Below are positions 27,823-36,064 of a DNA stretch of 64,000 nucleotides, piece after piece. The stretch's first letter is position 1; each line of letters starts with the position of its first letter. The translations under genes were made by a program, and so were the position numbers. This stretch comes from Zunongwangia profunda SM-A87 (GTDB lineage Bacteria > Bacteroidota > Bacteroidia > Flavobacteriales > Flavobacteriaceae): assembly GCF_000023465.1 (NCBI RefSeq), contig NC_014041.1:3788001-3852000 (forward strand), given 5' to 3'. The notes under the pieces are model-generated. The model had not been told where the DNA came from. It ran no database searches and worked only from the letters and a program-made list of their open reading frames with translations.

Positions 27823-28977
27823 ATGAATAAACCATTACTTAAAAAGCACTTTTTACTATTTCTTGTTTTCGGCAGCCTGCTGCCATATCATAACTTTGCT
27901 CAGAAAAAAAACGAAGATGAACCAAAATTAACTATTGGGGGAGCTTTGCGTTTTAATTATAATCTTTCTTCCTGGAAACCAGAAATGCAGGAAAGAGGTG
28001 GTGATTTTGGTTTTGATGTTTTTAGACTTGCTGTAAATGGTGCTTATAAAAACTTATATATCAATGCTGAATATCGGCTATATTCAGAAGCTTTTGGGGG
28101 CGGTTTTTTAAAACAGGGATGGCTAGGTTATAAATTAGATGACAAGCGTGAAATACAAATGGGACTGGTACAGGTTCCCTTTGGTATAGAACGCTACAAT
28201 TCTCATAACTGGTTTCTGAACCTCCCTTATTATGTTGGTTTAGAAGACGACTATGATATGGGAATTCGATATTCATATATGGGCGATATGTTTGAATATC
28301 ATGCCGGATTCTTTAAAAATGCTGAAGAACTCACTTTTGGCAATAATTCTCCTGCCTCCCCACACCGGTACTCCTATGATGTTGTTGGTAATAACAAGGA
28401 GGTAAATCAAATCAACGGAAAAATTTTATATAAACCTCGTCTAGATAATATGCATAAAATTGGACTCTCTGCTGCCTATGGAGGCCTTTACAATATCGAA
28501 ACCACACAAACCGGCGATCATTATGCACTGGCCGTTCATTATGAATATAAATCTGATGACTGGTTTATAAAAGCACAAGCGACGAAAGCAGCATTTAATC
28601 CAGAGAATGCTGCAGGCAACACTCGAAATATCATCCAGATGGGAGCCTATGGAACTCCATACGAGGTTGCCTCAAATTTTGAAATCTATAATTTTGGAAT
28701 TTCCCACTTGTTCTATATTAACAGGGATTTTGTAGAGAAAATAGAAATCTATAATGATTTTGGTTATATGCATAAGCGTATTGATGATTTTGGAGACTCC
28801 TATATGAATGTTTTAGGCGTTTTAATTAATTCAGGGCCCGTTAGTACCTATATTGATTATGCTGCCGGATATAATCATTCCTGGCTGGGCGGAGATTTTG
28901 ATAATGAATTTTCTACAGGGGATCCCAACGCAAAATGGGAAGCAAGATTTAATATTAATATTGGATATTATTTTTAA
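27823..28977 (+). CDS. Outer-membrane porin-like beta-barrel (first paralogue)
   Basis: The product is 384 residues with a signal peptide (cleavage near NFAQ) and alternating aromatic/polar strands ending in RFNINIGYYF, a beta-barrel C-terminus with a terminal Phe. Resemblance is to phosphate-selective porin O/P-type barrels. It is a clear paralogue of the next gene: both share GGALRFNYNLSSWK, RLYSEAFGGGFLKQGW and GYNHSWLGG. The pair precedes a BCCT-type transporter, so these barrels probably let the same small solute across the outer membrane. Specificity is inference. Confidence 0.82.
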   Translation: MNKPLLKKHFLLFLVFGSLLPYHNFAQKKNEDEPKLTIGGALRFNYNLSSWKPEMQERGGDFGFDVFRLAVNGAYKNLYINAEYRLYSEAFGGGFLKQGWLGYKLDDKREIQMGLVQVPFGIERYNSHNWFLNLPYYVGLEDDYDMGIRYSYMGDMFEYHAGFFKNAEELTFGNNSPASPHRYSYDVVGNNKEVNQINGKILYKPRLDNMHKIGLSAAYGGLYNIETTQTGDHYALAVHYEYKSDDWFIKAQATKAAFNPENAAGNTRNIIQMGAYGTPYEVASNFEIYNFGISHLFYINRDFVEKIEIYNDFGYMHKRIDDFGDSYMNVLGVLINSGPVSTYIDYAAGYNHSWLGGDFDNEFSTGDPNAKWEARFNINIGYYF

Positions 28978-29119
28978 ATCTGCATTAAAACCCACATGTA
29001 TAATGATTAATTTAAACGAGATTATTTAAATTACTCCTAAAGGTGAATTAAGACTTTATTAATTTTTAGGATTTGGAGATAGATTTTTATTGTTTCGCGA
29101 TCCTCATTAAAATTACTGA

Positions 29120-30280
29120 ATGAAAAAAACTTTACTAGTTCGATCTTACAAATTAATTTTAAGTACTGCGCTTCTATTTTTCGTCTTTCCAGTTTTGGCA
29201 CAAGATGCGGAAAATGAAGAAAAACCCAAACTAAAATTAGGCGGTGCATTACGTTTTAATTACAATTTATCCAGTTGGAAAGATGGACAAAAAGATCGTG
29301 GCGGTGATTTTGGCTATGATATGTTTAGGGTTAATGCAGAAGGCTCTTATAAAAGAATCTTTTTAAATGTAGAATATCGATTATATTCTGAAGCCTTTGG
29401 AGGTGGTTTTCTAAAGCAGGGATGGATGGGTTATAAAATTAATAAAGAAGACCAGATACAGGTTGGATTAACTCAGGTTCCATTTGGACTTCAGCAATAC
29501 AACTCCCACAATTGGTTCTTCAACCTCACCTATTATGTTGGCCTGGAAGACGATCATGATATGGGAATAAAATACATCCACGATTCAGATAGAATTCAAT
29601 ATCAACTGGCTTTCTTTAAAAATGCCGAAGAATTACAATTTGGTAGCACTACAGAAACCGATCCTTCAAGATATTCTTACGATATTACCGGGCGCAATAA
29701 AGAAATTAATCAGTTTAACGGAAAGTTTATTTACAAACTGGGTAAAGATAGACAACATCAATTAGGAACATCTGTGCAATACGGTGGTATTTATAATCTG
29801 GATACAAAAGAAACGGGCAACCACCACGGTTTTGCCCTGCATTATGAATATTTGGGTGAAAAATGGAACGTAAAAGCTCAGGGAATGATCATAGATCATA
29901 ATCTTAAAACTCCCGATACCATTAGTGATAAGGTACTTCAATTTGGAGCCTATGGCGCTAATTACGGCCTTGCGGCCAAATTTAATATGTATTCATTAGC
30001 GGTTAGCCGAAGCATTCCTGTTGAAATAGGCCCTATATCAAATTTGGAATTCTATAATGATTTTGGTTTTATGGATAAAGCCGAAAAAGATTTTGAAGAT
30101 TCTTATATGAATGTTACCGGTGTGTTGATCACTGCCGGAAATGTGTACACCTACATCGACTACGCGGCCGGATATAATCACTCCTGGCTTGGTGGTAATT
30201 TTGTAGACGATTTCTCGGTGGGAAACCCAGATGCAAAATGGGAAGCCCGCTTTAATATAAACATAGGATATTATTTTTAA
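29120..30280 (+). CDS. Outer-membrane porin-like beta-barrel (second paralogue)
   Basis: The product is 386 residues with a signal peptide ending near VLAQ, the same barrel pattern as the preceding protein, and an identical last ten residues (RFNINIGYYF). Identity to the first paralogue is high throughout and the loops differ most, as expected for tandem duplicates with changed specificity. It lies 142 bases after the first and 17 bases before the BCCT transporter gene, so it is the closer operon partner of the transporter. Confidence 0.82.
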   Translation: MKKTLLVRSYKLILSTALLFFVFPVLAQDAENEEKPKLKLGGALRFNYNLSSWKDGQKDRGGDFGYDMFRVNAEGSYKRIFLNVEYRLYSEAFGGGFLKQGWMGYKINKEDQIQVGLTQVPFGLQQYNSHNWFFNLTYYVGLEDDHDMGIKYIHDSDRIQYQLAFFKNAEELQFGSTTETDPSRYSYDITGRNKEINQFNGKFIYKLGKDRQHQLGTSVQYGGIYNLDTKETGNHHGFALHYEYLGEKWNVKAQGMIIDHNLKTPDTISDKVLQFGAYGANYGLAAKFNMYSLAVSRSIPVEIGPISNLEFYNDFGFMDKAEKDFEDSYMNVTGVLITAGNVYTYIDYAAGYNHSWLGGNFVDDFSVGNPDAKWEARFNINIGYYF

Positions 30281-30297
30281 ACAACTAAAAAATTAGT

Positions 30298-31914
30298 ATG
30301 GCAGAAAAAGTTACCAGAAGCGACGAGAAAAAATCTATTTTTGGATTAGAGGTTAACGGCCCGGTATTTTTCTCTTCGTCCATTATCATTATCGCAAGTA
30401 TTATTTTAACGCTGATTTACGAGAAACAATCAGAAAAAGTATTTGAAAACGTACAGAACTATATTGCCAATAACGGGGGGTGGTTTTTTGTATTGGTCGT
30501 AAATATTTTTCTAGGATTTATGATCTATTTAGCGTTTAGTAAATTCGGGGAACTAAGAATTGGCGGACAGAACGCAAAACCAGAATTTAAAACAGCCTCC
30601 TGGTTTGCTATGCTATTTAGCGCAGGGATGGGAATTGGTTTATTATTTTGGAGTATTGCTGAACCTATAAACCATTTTAATTCTCCACCGATGGCTGAAG
30701 GTGGCACGGTTGAAGCTGCACGTGAAGCGATGAGTTTTACTTTTCTCCACTGGGGTTTTCATGCCTGGGGTATTTACGCTTTGGTTGGTCTTTCTTTAGC
30801 ATACTTTACCTATACTCGTGGTTTACCACTTACCATTCGATCTGTTTTTTACCCATTTCTGGGCGATAAAATCCATGGTTGGATTGGAAATTTAATCGAC
30901 ATATTCGCCGTTTTAGCGACCCTTTTTGGATTGGCCACTTCTCTTGGTTTTGGGGTGCAACAAATTGCTGCGGGAATAGAACACGTTTTTGGGATCACTA
31001 ATAATATCACTACGCAAATTATAATTATTGCAGGAATTACGGCTATAGCCACTTTATCTGTAGTTTTAGGCGTTGATAAAGGAGTTAGAATCCTAAGTGA
31101 ATGGAATATGAGAATCGCCGTTGTACTATTATTAATGGTTTTAGTACTAGGTCCTACTATTTTTATCTTTCAGTCTTTTGTAGAAAACACCGGAAATTAT
31201 TTTTCTGATTTCTTAAGCATTTCTACATGGACAGAAAGTTTCACGGGTACAAAATGGCAAAACGACTGGACTGTATTTTACTGGGGATGGTGGATTGCAT
31301 GGTCTCCTTTTGTAGGAACCTTTATCGCTCGTGTTTCTAAAGGTAGAACTATTAGAGAATTTGTTTTAGGAGTCCTTATCGTTCCTTCATTAATCACGTT
31401 TTTTTGGATCTCTGCTTTTGGTAGTGCTTCCATACAGCAGGTTTTAGCCGGCGACAATACCATTGTAGAAGCAGTGAATGACGATGTGGCAACAGCTCTC
31501 TTTGTATTTTTGGAACAATTTCCATTAGCTACCGCTCTTAATGTGGTAGGAGTTATTCTTATTGCAGGATTTTTTGTTACCTCTTCTGATTCTGGTTCTT
31601 TGGTAGTCGATAGTTTAACCTCAGGAGGAAAAATTGATGCTCCTGTGGGCCAACGTATTTTTTGGGCCGTGGCCGAGGGTACCATCGCAGCCGTATTATT
31701 AGTGGGTGGCGGTTTACAGGCGCTGCAAACTGCATCGATCGTTACAGGTCTCCCCTTTGCTTTTATTTTACTGGTAATGTGCTATTCGCTCTATCAGGGT
31801 CTCAAAGAAGACATGCGCAAACTCAATAAGAAGAAAGAACAGAAACAAAAAGAAAATTACGAGGAGGTCGTGAAAGAAATAGTAAAGAAAAGAAACCTGA
31901 AAAAAGCAGATTAA
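30298..31914 (+). CDS. BCCT-family transporter (betaine/choline/carnitine type)
   Basis: The product is 538 residues with about 12 membrane spans. Family signatures are FSAGMGIGLLFWSIAEP, the Trp-rich FYWGWWIAWSPFVGTFIARVSKGRT, and FVTSSDSGSLVVDSLTSGG. BCCT carriers import compatible solutes such as glycine betaine or choline with Na+ or H+. The C-terminus is a Lys/Glu-rich cytoplasmic tail (about 500-538), a feature that senses osmotic conditions in some BCCT proteins. Genes on both sides encode two porins and a universal stress protein, suggesting an osmolyte uptake unit. Confidence 0.92.
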   Translation: MAEKVTRSDEKKSIFGLEVNGPVFFSSSIIIIASIILTLIYEKQSEKVFENVQNYIANNGGWFFVLVVNIFLGFMIYLAFSKFGELRIGGQNAKPEFKTASWFAMLFSAGMGIGLLFWSIAEPINHFNSPPMAEGGTVEAAREAMSFTFLHWGFHAWGIYALVGLSLAYFTYTRGLPLTIRSVFYPFLGDKIHGWIGNLIDIFAVLATLFGLATSLGFGVQQIAAGIEHVFGITNNITTQIIIIAGITAIATLSVVLGVDKGVRILSEWNMRIAVVLLLMVLVLGPTIFIFQSFVENTGNYFSDFLSISTWTESFTGTKWQNDWTVFYWGWWIAWSPFVGTFIARVSKGRTIREFVLGVLIVPSLITFFWISAFGSASIQQVLAGDNTIVEAVNDDVATALFVFLEQFPLATALNVVGVILIAGFFVTSSDSGSLVVDSLTSGGKIDAPVGQRIFWAVAEGTIAAVLLVGGGLQALQTASIVTGLPFAFILLVMCYSLYQGLKEDMRKLNKKKEQKQKENYEEVVKEIVKKRNLKKAD

Positions 31915-31915
31915 A

Positions 31916-32773
31916 ATGATTAATATTAACACCATACTTGTAGGATTAGATCTTTCTCCTATGGACGATCATCTTATCAAACACGCATCTTTTTTAGCAA
32001 AAAAATTAGATATTAAAAAGGTATATTTTACGCACAATGTAAAAAAATATGCAATTTCAGAATTATTTCAGGAGCAATTAAAGGATCTGGATTTAGAACA
32101 GATTATCGGGGATGAACTTTCTGAAAAAATTACGAATAGTTTTGATGCCGAAGTGGAATGGGACACACTGATTGCTGAAGACCCCTATACAGAATCGATT
32201 TTTAATCATATCGTAAACAAATATTATATCGATATGATTCTTGTGGGGAACAAAATTGATTATGAGGGTGCGGGAGTACTTACGGATAAACTGCTTAGAA
32301 TGGTAAAATGTCCGCTTTTAATTATCCCTGAAACCAGCACGCCAAAATTGGATACTATTTGGGCAGGTACCGATTTTTCCAGAAGTTGTATGAAAATTTA
32401 TAATAGTATCGATTATATTCAGGAGAAAATAAACGCCACTATTGTTGCAGCTCACGTTTATCAAATCCCAGCGCAATTTTCTCCATATGTTTCTGCTGAT
32501 ACCATGAAAACGAAACTAAAAAAACATAGCCAGGAACGTTTAGAAAAATTCATAAACCGCCTGCATAAGCCATATGCTATCAAAGAAGAAGTTTTAGACA
32601 GTAAAGAGTCTACGATTGCCGAAAAACTTATCGAATGCTCGCAGAACAATAATGCTGATCTTTTAATGGTAGCCGATAAAGGAAGTAATAATATATCTTC
32701 TTTGATGTTGGGAAGTGTTACCGATGAGCTTTCGACCGCTAACGCCAAAATCCCAATTTGGGTAGTAAAATAA
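31916..32773 (+). CDS. Tandem-domain universal stress protein
   Basis: The product is 285 residues made of two UspA-like domains (about 1-145 and 150-285). The first has VGLDLSPMDDHLIKHASFLAKKL and DMILVGNKID; the second ends with DLLMVADKGSNNISSLMLGSVTDELS, close to the ATP-binding G-x2-G-x9-G pattern. It starts one base after the transporter stop and is therefore co-expressed. A regulatory role for the transporter is plausible, since Usp domains are often linked to transporters, but is not shown. Confidence 0.88.
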   Translation: MININTILVGLDLSPMDDHLIKHASFLAKKLDIKKVYFTHNVKKYAISELFQEQLKDLDLEQIIGDELSEKITNSFDAEVEWDTLIAEDPYTESIFNHIVNKYYIDMILVGNKIDYEGAGVLTDKLLRMVKCPLLIIPETSTPKLDTIWAGTDFSRSCMKIYNSIDYIQEKINATIVAAHVYQIPAQFSPYVSADTMKTKLKKHSQERLEKFINRLHKPYAIKEEVLDSKESTIAEKLIECSQNNNADLLMVADKGSNNISSLMLGSVTDELSTANAKIPIWVVK

Positions 32774-32792
32774 GCTTTTTTAAAAATGCTTT

Positions 32793-32872
32793 AAATTATG
32801 CAATCTGAACTTTAGCGATTTAATTTCTAACTAAAGAATAAAAATCTAAAATTCAGTTGCATAATTTATTTT
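32793..32872 (+). terminator. Large inverted repeat, probable terminator after the transporter/Usp operon
   Basis: AAATTATGCAA-t-CTGAA (32793-32809) pairs with TTCAG-TTGCATAATTT (32852-32867): 16 pairs with one bulge, followed by ATTTTTATA. The loop contains a second small inverted repeat, CTTTAG / CTAAAG (32810-32815 and 32831-32836). It ends 14 bases before the first ACTTTG-N5-CAAAGT palindrome, so terminator and next control region are packed together. Confidence 0.6.
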
Positions 32873-32881
32873 TATACATTT

Positions 32882-32898
32882 ACTTTGTTTTTCAAAGT
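32882..32898 (+). promoter_or_regulatory. Palindrome ACTTTG-N5-CAAAGT, operator copy 1
   Basis: ACTTTG (32882-32887), five T, CAAAGT (32893-32898), followed by ACTTTAAA, which creates the additional palindrome AAAGTACTTT. It ends eight bases before the ATG of the membrane-protein gene that leads the regulator operon. The same palindrome occurs twice more in this cluster. The preceding TA plus TTTG also resembles a -7 box, so a bound protein would block the promoter. Confidence 0.7.
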
Positions 32899-32906
32899 AC
32901 TTTAAA

Positions 32907-33521
32907 ATGAATAAAGATTATTCGCAGGATTTATCTGAAATTAGGAATTTAATGAACCGCTCTTCGCGGTTTCTTTCTCTTAGCGGGACCTCTGGAATCA
33001 TGGCCGGGATTTACGCCATTATAGGCGCAGGTATTGCCAAAATATTCTTCTTCCCAACCTTTCCTACTCAGCTGGACTATCAAAATACAGGATATACTCA
33101 TTCGCAAGTTCTTCCGATTGTAATTGATTTATTGTTGGTCCTGTTGTTAAGTGTAGTCACAGCCTATGTACTTTCGGTCAAAGAAGCGAAGAAAAATAAT
33201 GAAAAAATATGGGACGAAACAGCCAAACGACTTGTCTTTCATTTTTTGGTTCCATTGCTCACCGGTGGTGCCTATATTCTCTTAAAACTAAACCAGGGTG
33301 ATTTCGCTTCGGCTGCCGCATTGATGTTAATTTTCTACGGACTCGCTTTACTCAATGCTTCAAAATATACGATTGGTACCATTAAATACTTAGGAATTTC
33401 AGAGATTTTGATCGGTTTAATTTGTGCTTGTTTTCCCGGCTATGGTTTTTGGTTTTGGACCATAGGATTCGGACTTTTGCATATTATTTACGGAAGTTTA
33501 ATGATTATTCAGCAAAAATAA
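32907..33521 (+). CDS. Multi-span membrane protein paired with an HTH_34 regulator
   Basis: The product is 204 residues with a short charged N-terminus and about six hydrophobic segments. No catalytic motif is visible. It lies 21 bases before the winged-helix regulator gene and starts right behind operator copy 1. It may be the sensor or the target of the regulator, but nothing in the sequence decides that; function unknown. Confidence 0.78.
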   Translation: MNKDYSQDLSEIRNLMNRSSRFLSLSGTSGIMAGIYAIIGAGIAKIFFFPTFPTQLDYQNTGYTHSQVLPIVIDLLLVLLLSVVTAYVLSVKEAKKNNEKIWDETAKRLVFHFLVPLLTGGAYILLKLNQGDFASAAALMLIFYGLALLNASKYTIGTIKYLGISEILIGLICACFPGYGFWFWTIGFGLLHIIYGSLMIIQQK

Positions 33522-33542
33522 TTTCCGAAGAAAACATCCATA

Positions 33543-33848
33543 GTGAGTATCATAGAAAACATAAACAAACTCTTTGACCATCGCATTCGATTGGGAATCA
33601 TGTCGGTTTTAATGGTGAACGAAAAAGTAAGTTTTAATCAGCTAAAAGAACTTTTGGAAGTTACCGATGGTAATTTGGCCAGCCATATCAAAGCGCTTGA
33701 AAAAGCCGATTATATTGAAGTGCAAAAATCCTTTGTAGATCGCAAACCAAACACCAAATATAAAGCGACCAAGCTTGGGAAATTAGCATTTAAAAAGCAT
33801 ATCGACGCGTTGGAAAATATTATAAAGTCCAAAAATGAATTAAACTAA
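33543..33848 (+). CDS. Winged-helix transcriptional regulator (HTH_34 type)
   Basis: The product is 101 residues, a compact winged helix: FDHRIRLGIMSVL, recognition region VTDGNLASHIKALEKADYIEV, and wing KSFVDRKPNTKYKATKLG. It starts with GTG at 33543, 21 bases after the membrane-protein gene; no in-frame ATG fits. MarR/ArsR-like dimers bind palindromes, and three ACTTTG-N5-CAAAGT sites lie at the starts of this operon and two following genes. It is therefore the best candidate for the protein that binds them. Confidence 0.85.
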   Translation: MSIIENINKLFDHRIRLGIMSVLMVNEKVSFNQLKELLEVTDGNLASHIKALEKADYIEVQKSFVDRKPNTKYKATKLGKLAFKKHIDALENIIKSKNELN

Positions 33849-33864
33849 ATTTTTTTATTAATCT

Positions 33865-33881
33865 ACTTTGAAATTCAAAGT
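33865..33881 (+). promoter_or_regulatory. Palindrome ACTTTG-N5-CAAAGT, operator copy 2
   Basis: ACTTTG (33865-33870), AAATT, CAAAGT (33876-33881), located between the regulator gene and the next membrane-protein gene, 15 bases before its ATG. The site lies 16 bases after the regulator stop. Confidence 0.7.
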
Positions 33882-33896
33882 GAAAAATCACGTGTT

Positions 33897-34214
33897 ATGA
33901 CTTTAGAACATCCTATGAAATTAAACTATCGCCTAGCAGGTAAGCGAGCACTCACCGGAGCCGGAATTGCGCTCTTATTATTAGCCGGAATTTTATTAAA
34001 AGTTGGCGAAATTGAGAGTTGGGTATATATTCCCATCCTTACTATATCTATCGGTGGCGCGTGCAGTGGTTTATTATATTACTTAGTTCGTGACTTCTTC
34101 TTTAAAGATTATAAATACCCAAAATTGGTTAGTATTTTCTGCGGATTTTGCTTCCTTATAATTTTTTGGTTAAGCTTAGTTTTTGCATTAGCGCAGGTAG
34201 GACTTTGGGATTAG
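33897..34214 (+). CDS. Small three-span membrane protein
   Basis: The product has 105 residues and three hydrophobic segments (about 22-37, 45-65, 80-102), with a short N-terminal cytoplasmic part MTLEHPMKLNYRLAGKRA. It has no recognised domain. It follows operator copy 2 and its stop overlaps the probable start of the MpaB-like gene, implying coupled translation. It may be a membrane partner of that oxygenase, which is inference from position. Confidence 0.7.
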   Translation: MTLEHPMKLNYRLAGKRALTGAGIALLLLAGILLKVGEIESWVYIPILTISIGGACSGLLYYLVRDFFFKDYKYPKLVSIFCGFCFLIIFWLSLVFALAQVGLWD

Positions 34215-34978
34215 TTATAAACAAGACATATTTTACAAAAAAAGACTCGATTGTTCGGCAAATTTGGGGCAAAGCAGATACCATCCTGTTTATTTTTGCC
34301 GGTACTGCTGCCGAGTTTGCATTAAATAAAGCAGTAGACTGGTTGTACTACACCGGCAGGCTTCCAAAAGATCCTTTAGGTCGCCTCTTCTCTACTGTGA
34401 ATTACGCCAAAGTGATTGTTTTTGCTGAAGAAAAAGCAGCTTTCCAGGCGATAGATCAAATGAATAAAATTCATGCTAAAATTGAGAAAAATCGAGGTTT
34501 TAAAATTCCGGAATGGGCGTATCGTGATGTACTTTTTATGTTAATCGATTATTCCATAAGAGCTTTTGAAGCTTTAGAACGAAAACTGACACTGAAGGAA
34601 AAAGAAGAAGTACTAAGCGTATTTCTAAAAGTTGGCCACGGAATGAAAATCGGGGGATTACCAAAGGATTTTGAAGGCTGGAAACAACAGCGCAAAATTC
34701 AGCTTCAGGAAAATTTTGAATATAGCGAATTCACAAAAGATCTCTTTCTTCAGTATAAAAAACATTTAGGTGTTGCCCGTTATCGATTATTGCTGGAAGC
34801 ACAAATTTTAATGGCGCCAAAACGGGTCAAAGAATTACTGAATTTCCGGGAACATTCTGTTCTTATCACTGTAATTCCGCTATACCGACTAAGCGGATCA
34901 TTTAAAATCGATTACATCCTGAAAGAACTTATTCTGCCTAAAGACTATAAAAACGACATCAAAGCTTTAGATCATTAG
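34205..34978 (+). CDS. MpaB-family (DUF2236) oxygenase-like protein
   Basis: The product is about 257 residues and all-helical, matching the MpaB/latex-clearing-protein-like family through IWGKADTILFIFAGTAAEFALNKAVDWLYYTGRLPKDP and a central DVLFMLIDYSIRAFEALER. MpaB proteins are haem or metal oxygenases that act on isoprenoid side chains; activity here is not shown. There is no in-frame ATG near the expected N-terminus; TTG at 34205, which overlaps the previous stop, gives a sensible start, and an upstream TTG at 34148 would extend into the neighbour. Next to Coq4-like and DoxX-like genes. Confidence 0.75.
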   Translation: MGLVINKTYFTKKDSIVRQIWGKADTILFIFAGTAAEFALNKAVDWLYYTGRLPKDPLGRLFSTVNYAKVIVFAEEKAAFQAIDQMNKIHAKIEKNRGFKIPEWAYRDVLFMLIDYSIRAFEALERKLTLKEKEEVLSVFLKVGHGMKIGGLPKDFEGWKQQRKIQLQENFEYSEFTKDLFLQYKKHLGVARYRLLLEAQILMAPKRVKELLNFREHSVLITVIPLYRLSGSFKIDYILKELILPKDYKNDIKALDH

Positions 34979-35010
34979 GTCATTCATTAATCAAAAAAAT
35001 TTAATAAAAA

Positions 35011-35027
35011 ACTTTGAATTTCAAAGT
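35011..35027 (+). promoter_or_regulatory. Palindrome ACTTTG-N5-CAAAGT, operator copy 3
   Basis: ACTTTG (35011-35016), AATTT, CAAAGT (35022-35027), followed by ACTTTAAAA as in copy 1. It lies 17 bases before the ATG of the Coq4-like gene, so the Coq4/DoxX/Cys-rich genes can be controlled separately from the MpaB-like gene. Confidence 0.7.
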
Positions 35028-35044
35028 ACTTTAAAAATATCATT

Positions 35045-35545
35045 ATGCGAAAGCGATTAATTCACTGGCTTTTTGACCAGACGCAGAAAATATACACGCG
35101 ATGGCTAAAACGCGGTCATATTCCGTGGAATATTAATACTGCCGATTTGCTAAGTTATCCTAAAGAGAGTTTTGGTTATCATCTTGGCCAATTTCTAAAT
35201 AAAAACAATTTTGAACTGATTGCAAAAGTAGAACGCCATGATGCTTATCACACTCTTTGCGGTTACGGTACTTCTGTTGAAGACGAAATAGCCCTGCAAT
35301 ATTTATGCTTAGGAAACGGAAAGCGAAGTCCCTATATGTTTGGCGCCATCATTTTAGGAACTTTTATTTTGCCCGATTACTTTAGATACTATTACCGATC
35401 TTTTAAGATTGGGCGAAATGCGAATACGTTTCATCATTTTGATTTTAAAGAAGTACTTCCGCTAAACTTTGAGGATTTCAGGCAGGCAATATTTAGGCGA
35501 GATTATATAAATTCAGCTACCATTTTATCTATTCCGAAGAAATGA
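35045..35545 (+). CDS. Coq4-like protein
   Basis: The product is 166 residues. The zinc-ligand motif of Coq4, HDxxH-(x)11-E, is complete in HDAYHTLCGYGTSVEDE, and the preceding GYHLGQFL and following ALQYLCLGNGKRSPYMFG fit the family. Coq4 of ubiquinone-making organisms binds the quinone intermediate and takes part in its C1 processing. Flavobacteria are expected to use menaquinone, so the substrate here must be another lipid or quinone. It follows operator copy 3 and its stop overlaps the DoxX-like gene by four bases. Confidence 0.8.
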   Translation: MRKRLIHWLFDQTQKIYTRWLKRGHIPWNINTADLLSYPKESFGYHLGQFLNKNNFELIAKVERHDAYHTLCGYGTSVEDEIALQYLCLGNGKRSPYMFGAIILGTFILPDYFRYYYRSFKIGRNANTFHHFDFKEVLPLNFEDFRQAIFRRDYINSATILSIPKK

Positions 35546-36051
35546 AAATAATCGCTAAATTCGAACAATTTCATCTACAGGCAAGACAAAACATCTGGAT
35601 TGGATATTTTGCTATTTTTTGCCGAATTGCATTAGCAGCCGGTTTTTTACCCTCGGGTTTTGTAAAAATTAACGGCGAACGATTTACGGCTTTAGCCAAT
35701 AATCACCCAATGGGACATTATTTAGAAGCACTTTTTTATACGGGTTATTACTATACTTTTATTGGTGTGATGCAAATGCTGGCGGCGATTTTGCTTTTAA
35801 TTCCGCGTACCGCAATGCTAGGCGCTTTGATCTATTTCCCCATTATTCTGAATATCACGGTGCTGTCTTTGGCCGTTCGTTTTGATGGCTCGCTATTTAC
35901 CGCACCACTTATGCTTACGGCTGTGATTTTTTTGCTGGGTTGGGATTATCATAAACTAAAATATCTGCTTCCGCTAAAGCAGAATAATACTGAAATTTTA
36001 CTTCCGCAGCAATCCAAAAACAACAAATTTCCTTTCGTATTTTTTGGGTAG
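35542..36051 (+). CDS. DoxX-like membrane protein
   Basis: The product is 169 residues with four membrane spans. The first span region FCRIALAAGFLPSGFVKINGERF and the following MGHYLEALFYTGYYYTFIGVMQMLAAILLLIPRTAMLGAL fit the DoxX family, whose members act with quinol-linked or thiol-redox systems in several bacteria. Its start overlaps the Coq4-like gene (ATGA). The C-terminal 25 residues are cytoplasmic and variable. Redox involvement is inferred from family and neighbours. Confidence 0.8.
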   Translation: MKIIAKFEQFHLQARQNIWIGYFAIFCRIALAAGFLPSGFVKINGERFTALANNHPMGHYLEALFYTGYYYTFIGVMQMLAAILLLIPRTAMLGALIYFPIILNITVLSLAVRFDGSLFTAPLMLTAVIFLLGWDYHKLKYLLPLKQNNTEILLPQQSKNNKFPFVFFG

Positions 36052-36064
36052 CGTATTCATCTAT

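Noticed and set aside
31278-31685. 135-codon minus-strand frame inside the BCCT gene
   Set aside because: It lies wholly inside a strongly supported transporter gene and has no recognisable domain.
34148-34204. N-terminal extension of the MpaB-like protein from TTG 34148
   Set aside because: The extension lies inside the preceding membrane-protein gene and does not resemble the family; TTG 34205 fits better.
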